Program-made: the position numbers and the translations under genes
Shown: positions 25,156 through 34,467 of the stretch, piece by piece
Position numbering within the stretch: position 1 is the stretch's first letter
Layout of the letters: each line of letters opens with the position of its first letter
From: Neocallimastix lanati (nom. inval.)
Lineage: Eukaryota > Neocallimastigomycota > Neocallimastigomycetes > Neocallimastigales > Neocallimastigaceae
DNA length: 64,000 nt
Assembly: GCA_016946835.1 (NCBI GenBank)
Contig: JACVTC010000048.1
Location: forward strand, 721,001 to 785,000
Reading direction: 5' to 3'
Notes under the pieces: model-generated
What the model saw: the letters and a program-made list of their open reading frames with translations, nothing else
Told to the model about the DNA's origin: nothing
Database searches by the model: none

Positions 25156-25906
25156 TGTAAGAAATTGATATAAATTTTTATAATTTATTTCTATTTCTTA
25201 TTAATTAATAATTATTTCATAATTATTATTCTTTAAAAAAAATTTATTTCATTTAAAAACAATTATACCAATTAATGTATTAATTGTTATATGAAAAAAT
25301 GTATTTAATAAAATTTCTGCATTATTTTATCCTTCTCTTTTTTATCCTTTTTCTTTTTAATTCTTTTAGTTATTAAAATCGGTTATTAAAGTTTTTCCGA
25401 TTAATTATAATTGGTTTTATTTAATAACACGATGATCAATAAGTATAGATTATTGATCAAAAATCTTTCCAGTTTTTTCTTCTAATCTTTTTCTGGAAAG
25501 AATCATTGTTAAGATTAGAAAAATACATTTATTTTTGTAAAAATATAAATAGCTGTTGATTTTCGTCTTTAGAAAATCAAGAGTTATTATTTTAAGAAAA
25601 ATATAATAACAATAAAAGACATTAATATTTCAATTAATATAAAATAGTTATTTTAAAATTTGTCAAAAAAAATAATAAAATATTTAATAATAAAATAGAT
25701 TAATAAAGTTCTTTTGATAAAAACATATTTTATTTCTCATTCATTTAAGGTCTATTATATTTTCTTATAATAAACTCTAATTTTAAAGATAAGTATTAAA
25801 TTCTTATTTTTATTTTAATTTTTATTTTACTTTTTTATTTAATCTTAATAGTTTAGTTAATATTAATTATAAATAATAATTTCTATAATTTATAGAAATT
25901 ATTACA
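25156..25906 (+). repeat. 5' LTR of element 1
   Basis: 751 bp, TGTAAG...ATTACA, identical to the 3' LTR by eye except that it has one copy instead of two of a 39-bp unit (around 25294-25315). Contains a TATA box (25544-25551) and a series of complementary segments (25377-25580) described in the findings. Confidence 0.95.
25544..25551 (+). promoter_or_regulatory. LTR TATA box
   Basis: TATAAATA, followed 4 bp later by a 9-bp perfect hairpin (TTGATTTTC / GAAAATCAA, 25556-25580). The diverged LTR at 40.5 kb has TATAAATA at the same relative place, again followed by a hairpin, so this is probably the element's Pol II promoter. Confidence 0.65.
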
Positions 25907-26344
25907 ATAATAACTCTTCTAGATAATTAGTTAATTGTATTATGATATTGTAGTACAAAAGTAAAAAAAAAAAAAAAAAAATTATTTTATCCGATCAAAT
26001 AAATAAATAGATAATATTAGAAAAAAAAAAAAAAAAAAAAAAAATAAAAAAAAAAAAAAAATTTATTTTTTCCAATCAGATAAATAAATAATATAAAAAA
26101 AAAAAAAAAAAAAAAAAAAAATTTAATAGCAAATTATAATTATATAAATTAAATAGTATATACTAGTAGATAGTAAAATTATATTATTAAATAAAATAAT
26201 TATAACAATAACAATAATAATAAATACGTAAATTATATACTATAAATTATACTAACAATTAAATTTTTTATATTTAATAATATTAATTTATAATAAAGGA
26301 TTCTAGAAGTTATTTCCAAAAATAAACAATATAATGAGAATTAG

Positions 26345-26600
26345 TACGAACTTTAGAAGCAGGAGTAGCCTGAGTCTTGTAACTGAGTGATTTCCGGATT
26401 AAGTTTACCCTTCACGACAAGCTGTGCGGGAGGCTCTGAACTGGTCTGTTTTAATGGTAAACAGATTGCAATCGTGGTGCGCGCGGAGACACCATTAATA
26501 GGCAAGCTGGTCGTATAGCGCATACTATCACTCAAACTCAGGGGCTTCTGGAAAATTGGTCGGAAATGCTCATTTTTGTTAAAATATTGGAAGTGTTCTT
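26345..26600 (-). other. GC-rich island with an 86-codon minus-strand frame
   Basis: In 26401-26520 G+C is 60 of 120 bases, against far less in the flanking leader and visibly less in the gag-pol frame. The minus strand is open for about 86 codons from a TAA near 26610 to a TAG at 26353. Residues include MRYTTSLPINGVSARTTIAI and, further on, PAQLVVKGKLNPEITQLQDS. There is no ATG at the beginning of the frame; the first ATG gives about 55 residues. The plus strand is closed in all frames. The frame runs against the element, so it is not part of gag. Composition suggests captured foreign (possibly bacterial) DNA. I do not recognise the protein and assign no function. Confidence 0.5.
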
Positions 26601-26664
26601 CTAGACTCCGAAGTTATAAATTTCTATTATTAATATAAATAATTTATATTTAACAATTATATAC

Positions 26665-26730
26665 ATATTTTAAAGATATTTTAAAGATATATTAAAGATA
26701 TATTAAAGATATATTAAAGATATTTTAAAG
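26665..26730. repeat. six 11-bp tandem repeats before gag
   Basis: ATATTTTAAAG or ATATATTAAAG repeated exactly every 11 bp, six times, ending 32 bp before the gag start. The period is close to one turn of B-DNA, so the A/T blocks are phased. Confidence 0.85.
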
Positions 26731-26762
26731 ATCTATATTAAAAAAGTCTATTTAGTATTTTA

Positions 26763-29700
26763 ATGAATTCAATCAGTATGGAAGCTACTAAGGAAGCTGA
26801 AGCGTCAAAATTAATTTCTGCAATTACCGAATTTATTCCCACATTTTTTTCACCTAACGGTGTGTTGGCCCGCAATGAAGACAACACAAAGCTTAATCTA
26901 AACGAACTAACGGAACAGTGTGAATTGTTCTTTGATGAACATGCCAATTCGTTCCCAAATGACAACTTTAGAAATGCTTTCGTTATCAGCAAACTTTATG
27001 GACCAGCTAAAAAATGGGGATTATCTCTCAAGGCTGATGGAACACTTAATTCTCTCACCTATGAGGAATTTAAGAGGTTATTGTTAGAAAATTTTGGAGA
27101 TACAAAGGAACAAAGGTTTGTTTTAATTGAAGAACTTTTGAACCTTAAACAGCTTCACCTCGGAAAGGCAGCTTTCTTTACTATTGAATTCAGAAGATTA
27201 GCGTCAAGAATTGGTTGGAACGACGATGTTTTTATTGACCTTATCCGGAGAGGCCTTCTTGAGGAGGTTCGTCTGGAGTTCGATAAAATCGAAAGACCAA
27301 AGACCCTTTTTGAAGCAACAAATTCAATCATCAGCATCGATAAAAAATGTTACATTAACAACCTAGCCAAAACAAATAAGTCAACCAACAAGTCGCAAAA
27401 AAGAAAAAGAGATGAGCATCCAAAACAGGAATTCAAAAACAACAAAGTACACAAGAAATTCAAAAAAAATCAAAACAAAGAAAGCATCCTTTCGGCTAAC
27501 TATACACCAAACACCTCAAATTCAATGACCACTACATTTATATTAAATAATAATGGAAAGAAAATGAAAATAAACGTCCTTATTGATTCTGGTTCTGCAA
27601 GAAGTTACATCTGTAGAGACTTTGTAAACGCCAACAGAATTCAATTATCTACCTTGTCTTCACCATTGAACATTCAGTTACCGAACAACAAAAGTATGAA
27701 TATAAGACAAGTAACGAAGAAATTAGGCCTTGCCTTCATGGACCACAAGGAAAGCTATGAATTCTACGTAGCTACCTTACAACTTCAGGGAATATCAGCC
27801 ATCCTTGGAAGAGATTGGTTGAGTATTCATATGCCATACGTAGATTTCAAAAATAATAAGATTTACTTTTTAGAGAACCACTGCGGAAATCACTGCCCTT
27901 CAGCAAAAGGGAATAAATTCATTTTTCACTCTAAAGATGTTACTGCTGCAATTTTGCCAAACAACGAAAACAACAATGTATCAAAAGATAAAACAGAAAC
28001 ATACTCAATATCTGGTGACGAACTTTTTGATATAGATATTTGCGCCGCTTTAGTAAATGAAACTGATAAAGATGAAATTATCAACATATACTATCAAGAT
28101 TTGAAAATTGTATTTGAAAAGAAAGAGGCAGACAAATTGCCTCCACATCGTGAATATGATATATCAATTGACCTAGTCCCTGGTGGTCAATTATATTATG
28201 GACCTGTGTACTCTCTTACGATTGTCGAAATGGAAGCTCTTAAAAACTATTTAAAAGAAAATTTAGATAAGGGGTTTATAAGGAAGTCAAAATCACCTGC
28301 TGGTGCCCCTGTCCTGTTTGTAAAAAAACAAGATGGAAGCTTACGACTCTGCGTTGATTATAGGAAATTAAATTCTATTACAATTAGGAATAGCTACCCT
28401 ATCCCAAGATTGGTTGACTTGATTGAATCGTTTAAGGGGGCAGTAATATTCACTCGTTTGGACCTTCGATCTGCATATAACCTTGTCCGCGTTAAAGAAG
28501 GTCATGAATATTTAACTGCTTTTAGAACACCTTTAGGCCAATTTGAATATCTAGTAATGCCCTTTGGCCTAAGAAATGCCCCCTCGGTGTTTCAAAGATT
28601 CATCCAGGATGTTTTATCTGATGCAATTGGCATATTTGTTCAAGTATACTTGGATGATATAATAATTTATTCAAAAAGTTTAGACGAACATATTCAACAT
28701 GTTCGTAAAATATTGTCGCTTCTAATTAAAAATGGTCTTTACGTGAAATTGGAAAAATGTGATTTTCATGTTAAAGAAACTATTTTTTTAGGGTTTGTGG
28801 TGTCTGTAAATGGTCTTTCAATGGACAGGAATAAGGTTAAAGCTGTTATCGACTGGCCTATCCCAAAAAATATTAAAGAACTCCAAGGGTTTCTAGGACT
28901 TTGTAACTTCTATAGGAAGTTTATAAATAATTTTGCCGAGATCATTGAACCTCTCCGTCGGCTTTTGAAGAAGAACTCTCCCTTCATTTGGGATGTTAGG
29001 GCAGACAATGCTTTCAACAAACTCAAAGAAGCTTTTACGACGGAAGAAATCCTAGTTTATCCAGATCCAGAGAAAGAATTCTTTGTAGAAACGGACGCTA
29101 GCAATTTCGCTGTTGGTTGTGTTTTATCCCAAATTAGTAACAAAGACAATAAACTCCATCCGGTTGCTTTCTACTCTAGGTCCTTGTCTTCTGCTGAAAT
29201 CAATTATACTATTTATGACAAGGAATTACTTGCAATAATCGTAGCTTTTGAAACCTGGCGCCATCACCTAGAAGGTGCTAAATTTCCAGTACAAGTAGTC
29301 ACAGATCACAGAAATCTGTTATATTTTAAGCAACCTCAAAAATTAAACCAAAGACAAATTAGATGGAGTCTCTTTCTCTCAAAGTTCACTTATAGGATTT
29401 CATTTCGCTCCGGTATTAAGAGTGGTAAACCTGACTCTTTATCAAGACGCCCTGATTACGTCAACAAGGATTCGACCAATGAAGGTTATCCTCTGTTAGA
29501 TGAAGAGATATTTTGTTGTGCACCTTCTGACAACTTAAAAGCCTTAATTGAAGCTCAGAAGTCTGACACATACTGTAAGGATACACTCAATAAAATTAAA
29601 ACAAGGTCAAATGAAGTAAAAAGTTCGCTTTTTACCATCGTCGAAGGGGTTCTGCATTTTCAGAACCGAATAATTGTCCCTTCTTCACTCAAGGCCAAGG

Positions 29701-30758
29701 TATTGAAAATGTATCATGATGGTCCAACTAATGGTCACCAAGGAGTAGATAAAACTTTTGAAAAATTAAGAAGAAATTATTGGTGGCCAAATATGAAAAA
29801 AGACATCAAGAATTACATATCCTCATGCGATGTTTGTGGAAGAAATAAGCTCCGAAGACACAAGCCATATGGTAAAATACAACCTTTACCGGTTCCCAGT
29901 AGACCTTGGGAAATAATTGGCGTTGACTTTATCACTTCACTTCCCAGTTCGCAAGATTGTACATGTTTAATGGTTGTAGCTGACCATCTGACCAAAATGA
30001 TTCACCTTGTCCCTTGTTCTGATGTTCCCTCCGCTGATCTGACGGCCAAAATGCTTCTATTCAATGTTTTTCGCTACCATGGATTCCCTAAAATAATTGT
30101 TTCGGACCATGGTTCTCAATTTTCATCAGAATTTTGGACTTCGTTGTGCTCTGCTATTAACGCTAATCCAAGACTTGCCACAGCTCACCATCAACAATCC
30201 AATGGACAAATTGAGCGTGCAAATTCAGTAATTGAGCAGTATCTCCGATGTTATTGTTCAACGTCCCAAAATGAATGATGTTATTATGTTCCTTTATGTG
30301 AAATGGCCTATAACAACTCCCTGCATAAGTCCATAGGTAAATCACCATTCTTTGCTAATTATGGCTTTAATCCTTCCTGTACTATAGAGTCGCCTCCTGT
30401 TCTTCTAAAGGATAATGCTTCCGCTTTAACCAGGGATTGGTCCTCACATTTCGAAGCATTGAAGAGACACTTACAAAAAGCTAAAGAAAATTTTAAGAAG
30501 TTTGGAGATTCGAAGAAAGCTACAGGACCTTCATTCAAAGTAAATGATTTTGTATGGCTAAAAAGATATTATTTTACAAATGAGCCATCCAAAAAACTTT
30601 CTTCACAATATCTTGGGCCGTTTAGAGTTTTGGAAGTGAGAGAGAGAATGAATTACCGTTTAGATTTGCCAGAAAATCTACATTTACATCCGGTATTTCA
30701 TGTTTCCCAGTTGGAGCCTTATACAAAAAGAAATCCGGAACTAGTGGATGCATCATAA
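26763..30758 (+). CDS. Ty3 Gag-Pol polyprotein, interrupted by one TGA
   Basis: One frame of 1332 codons with a single internal TGA at 30276-30278 (codon 1172). Residues 1-210: Gag capsid-like helical region, then a basic KKRKR-type tail with no CCHC zinc knuckle. Aspartic protease active site DSG at 275-277. Reverse transcriptase with the YLDD catalytic box at 629-632. RNase H acidic residues D778, E821 and D848. Integrase zinc domain H985/H992/C1022/C1025 and catalytic D1055, D1115 and E1151. After the stop, 30303-30758 continues in the same frame and carries the integrase C-terminal fold (PVFHVSQLEPY), ending without a chromodomain. The start at 26763 is the first ATG after the repeats; a second ATG is five codons on. 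G+C is clearly above the flanks. The TGA replaces the Trp of the family motif W-x(2)-Y/L-x-PL-x-E-x-AYN, so it is most simply a TGG-to-TGA mutation. Confidence 0.95.
30276..30278 (+). other. in-frame TGA at conserved tryptophan
   Basis: The reading frame continues unchanged on both sides. Element 2 has TGG (Trp 286 of its second frame) at the aligned position. Confidence 0.9.
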
Positions 30759-30768
30759 GGAGGTGCAA

Positions 30769-31558
30769 TGTAAGAAATTGATATAAATTTTTATAATTTA
30801 TTTCTATTTCTTATTAATTAATAATTATTTCATAATTATTATTCTTTAAAAAAAATTTATTTCATTTAAAAACAATTATACCAATTAATGTATTAATTGT
30901 TATATGAAAAAATGTATTTAATATAACTTCTGTATTATTTCATAGAAAAAATGTATTTAATAAAATTTCTGCATTATTTTATCCTTCTCTTTTTTATCCT
31001 TTTTCTTTTTAATTCTTTTAGTTATTAAAATCGGTTATTAAAGTTTTTCCGATTAATTATAATTGGTTTTATTTAATAACACGATGATCAATAAGTATAG
31101 ATTATTGATCAAAAATCTTTCCAGTTTTTTCTTCTAATCTTTTTCTGGAAAGAATCATTGTTAAGATTAGAAAAATACATTTATTTTTGTAAAAATATAA
31201 ATAGCTGTTGATTTTCGTCTTTAGAAAATCAAGAGTTATTATTTTAAGAAAAATATAATAACAATAAAAGACATTAATATTTCAATTAATATAAAATAGT
31301 TATTTTAAAATTTGTCAAAAAAAATAATAAAATATTTAATAATAAAATAGATTAATAAAGTTCTTTTGATAAAAACATATTTTATTTCTCATTCATTTAA
31401 GGTCTATTATATTTTCTTATAATAAACTCTAATTTTAAAGATAAGTATTAAATTCTTATTTTTATTTTAATTTTTATTTTACTTTTTTATTTAATCTTAA
31501 TAGTTTAGTTAATATTAATTATAAATAATAATTTCTATAATTTATAGAAATTATTACA
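30769..31558 (+). repeat. 3' LTR of element 1
   Basis: 790 bp, same ends as the 5' LTR. It carries two diverged copies of a 39-bp unit around 30903-30985 where the 5' LTR has one. TATA box at 31196-31203. Confidence 0.95.
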
Positions 31559-31563
31559 AAAAT
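31559..31563. repeat. target-site duplication, right copy
   Basis: AAAAT, matching 25151-25155. Confidence 0.9.
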
Positions 31564-32714
31564 GATACAATACAGCTAGAAATACGCAAGAAAATTAACA
31601 AAAGAGAAAATCCTATAATAATATAGTGAAAAATAATTACAATATATAATATACTAAATCATTATATAAATAGATTAAAAATTAATTAGACAGCCAATAA
31701 TATTCAAGATAAAATTAATTAATAAATTTAAAAGAAGAGAATGAAATAAAAGTTAAAGAGAGAGTTTTTCTTGTTGTTTTAAAAATTCTAATTGAGTAAA
31801 ATAATAGTTTTAGAGAACTTATAGTTTAGTTTAAATAATTAAGTAATTACTTATAGTTAAAGGATAAGAGTTGAATCCTACAATTATAAGTAAAATTATT
31901 ATTAAGATATTAATATAAATTGAATTATTAGAGATAGATAAAAATCATTATATTCAGAGGAATATAAATATAATTGTAATAATTTATGTAAAATAAATAA
32001 ATAAATAAAAACAAGATTTAAAAAGAAATAAATAAATTTTATTATTTGTGTAAATTATTATTTATTATCTTTGAGTTGGAATATATTATTTTACAAATTC
32101 CCTATTTGCTCGACCTCGTTATAAATAGAAATCTGATACTTTATTACTTATATTGTATCAAAAAGGTAAGTTTATTATTAACTAAAATAACGAATAATAA
32201 TTAAATCTAAAGGCTAAGATAACTTAACACCTCTCTATTCGAGTTGTTAATAATAAACACTAAATTAATTAATTCTATAATTATTATTTCTTATTACACT
32301 AGAGTATAGCGCAGTACTTTATAACTCTATTCGTTATCAGTTACTGGGCTTACACTGAGTAATATTTTTTATTTAATAATTATATTTTTATTTATCAATA
32401 TTAATATTTATAATAACAATTTACGTTAATAGTAACGCTAGTGCGTTACAGTTACAAGTTCAATTATTATTTATACATGTCAATAATATTATGATTGGTA
32501 AATAATTTAATTTAACTTAGTTTACTAATCACTAAATAAAATATATTTAAATAAATATTTAACTATATAATTATTTATAAAATAATAAAATTTAATGTAC
32601 GAAAGTAATAAAAGATTTTATTTGATTAGCCGAAATTGCTAGCTGTTTAGAGATTCGTTACGTAACCAAAGAACTATCATTGGATAGGCTTGAAGTTACC
32701 ATGTATCTGTTACA
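31564..32714 (-). repeat. probable 3' LTR region of element 2 (outer end not defined)
   Basis: On the minus strand, a purine tract (GGGAGAGG, 32718-32726) is followed by TGTAACAG at 32714, the expected polypurine-tract/LTR junction just after the integrase stop codon. Downstream lie TATAAATA (32475-32468) and a perfect hairpin GTAACGC-ACTA-GCGTTAC (32449-32432), a promoter arrangement like that of element 1. I find no matching copy beyond 38.4 kb, so the outer LTR end cannot be fixed. Everything from about 32430 to 31564 may be LTR or flanking DNA. Confidence 0.5.
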
Positions 32715-32738
32715 AGGCCTCTCCCAAGGAGCAAGCTA

Positions 32739-34467
32739 CTAATGGTTGACGACGCTAGCGATGAACTGGCTATAACTAAAATCTTGGTAGTCCTCCAGCA
32801 ATTCTGCGTAGTGAGGATTGTCGTCGATCACGTCGGCGTTGACCCACTCTTGTTTATCATTCTGGTACGCAACCAAGTATTGATAAAGTCCTTGGTGTTT
32901 CCTTGATCCAAGGATATGAATTATCTTTTGGTTTCCTGCAGGAGCCGGCACTAATGTTTTAGGTAATTTGTAGAATGGTTCCAATTCACTCACATGGAAC
33001 ACTGGGTACATATTTGGGAAAGGTGAACGACTTATATCTAATCTATAATTCTTCTTTTCTTCGTCGACACCAACTACCTTGAATGGTCCGAATTTTCTTG
33101 TTGTAAGTTTGTAGAATGGCAACGCGTCATAATTTTCAGGTTTCTTTAGCCATACTTTATCTAGCAACCTGTACCTAGGGTAATTATCTGTACGGGTCCT
33201 ATCCATATTATCCAGGTATCTTGTTTGGGCGATTTCTAGGATGTGATTTAGGTTTCCCAAGTTGTGAGCAAAGCTATCGATCATTTTGGCTTCGCCTAAC
33301 GAGTGTACTAAATCGGCTGTCTTAGGGGAGTTGTGTACCTGGTAGTTATATAAGGTGAGGAAAGGAGATTGTTGGGTAGAAGCGTGGATTGCGTTGTTAT
33401 AGCAGAACTCTGCTAAGAACAAGTAGTCCATCCAACTTTCATCATCGTAGGTTCCCACAAAGCACCGTAAATAAGTCTCTACGTAGGCATTGTTCCTTTC
33501 CACTTGGCCTACTGTCTCGTGGTGACTAGTGGTGGCATGGTTTACTTCGGTCCCAAAGAACTCTAGTAGCTCCTTCCATACCTGACTGGTGAACTGAACT
33601 CCTCTATCAGTTGTAACTACCTTAGGGAATCCATGCAACCTGTAAATCTCCTTTAGGAATGCGTCAGCAGTCTCGTTAGCGTTGGGCACATGTTTAAATC
33701 CTATCAGGTGTATCATCTTGGTTAATTTATCGCAGCATACTAAGATACAACCTGCTCTTTTCGTTTCCCAAACATAACCACTATTGGTCCTTACTCTACT
33801 CTTCACTGGCAGATCAGTTATAAAATCCGATTGTACCTCTTGCCAGGGTAATTCTGCGACCGGAACTCTTACCGCAGTACCATATTCTTTATGGCGATCA
33901 TCCTTCTTAGTAGCGCAGGTTCTACAAGCTTTCACGTAGCCTGATATATCCTTCCTCATCTTCGGCCAGTAGAAATTCCTAGATACTAGGTCCGAAGTCT
34001 TATCAATTCCTAAGTGTCCTGCGTACTCCGAGTCATGGTTTAATTGAATAATTGTTTTCCTGAACGTTGTGGGCACGTGAATTTGTTCAGGGTTTTCCTT
34101 TCTAACCAGAAGGCCATCTACTTCTAGCCAATGCTTCTTGTTATAATTATTTCTGGCATCTTCTGCTAGATCTTTCATAATCTCTTGGGCCATTTTGTCC
34201 TGTCGGTAGGCCTGCTTGATATCATCCACGAAATTGGTAGCTAAGGCTAGATAACTAGCTTCTCCATCTACGTCATCAAATCCTACCAATTGATCGGGTT
34301 TTAATAGACTATCTTTATCAAATTCTTTACCCTCAGTTTTCTCTGTTTCAACTCTTGAGAGGGCGTCAGCTTTACCATTTTTCTTCCCAGGTCTGTAAAC
34401 TATTTCAAACCAGTATGTGGCGAATAGTTCTTGCCATCTAATTTGCCTAGGAGTTAGTAATTGTGGT
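32739..34467 (-). CDS. element 2 Pol C-terminal part: RNase H end, integrase, chromodomain
   Basis: A 516-codon frame from 34289, open further upstream to about 34467, where it overlaps the end of the upstream frame. The first residues after the overlap continue the RNase H C-terminus and the linker typical of Ty3 Pol (a GKADALSR motif). Counting from 34289: zinc-binding H85/H92/C122/C125; integrase catalytic D155, D228 and E264; intact Trp 286; C-terminal FHVSELEPFY near 431-440. A chromodomain-like segment follows at about 455-495, with ILGSRKHQGLYQYLVAYQ and W472-type aromatic positions. Ends in TAG. The frame differs from the upstream one by a single-base shift near 34467-34474. This could be a mutation, or a programmed shift placed unusually late. 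Confidence 0.9.

Larger units (their letters stand above)
25907..26762 (+). other. leader region of element 1
   Basis: Untranslated leader between 5' LTR and gag. It starts with AT-rich DNA holding A tracts and a diverged direct repeat (TTATTTTATCCGATCAAATA near 25981 and TTATTTTTTCCAATCAGATA near 26063). Then comes an abrupt GC-rich island at 26345-26600, then six 11-bp repeats right before the gag start. Confidence 0.7.
25156..31558 (+). mobile_element. Ty3-type LTR retrotransposon, complete, tRNA-associated (element 1)
   Basis: A full 6.4-kb element: 5' LTR, 856-bp leader, one long gag-pol frame, 3' LTR and a 5-bp AAAAT duplication on both sides. The order protease, reverse transcriptase, RNase H, integrase is that of Ty3/Metaviridae. 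The LTRs appear identical apart from a 39-bp length difference, so insertion is recent. The first LTR base lies 19 bp upstream of the mature tRNA-Thr 5' end, transcribed away from it. This is where Ty3-type integrases recruited by TFIIIB insert. One TGA interrupts the integrase C-terminal half, so this copy is probably not fully functional. The last bases before the 3' LTR (TAAGGAGGTGCAA) give only a weak polypurine tract. No perfect tRNA primer-binding site is obvious after the 5' LTR; GTAGTACAAAAG at 25950-25961 is the only lookalike. Confidence 0.95.

Noticed and set aside
31559-31566. TGATACA directly after element 1 as the exact outer end of the element 2 LTR
   Set aside because: It is simply the pre-insertion flank following the AAAAT target duplication; no second LTR copy supports it.
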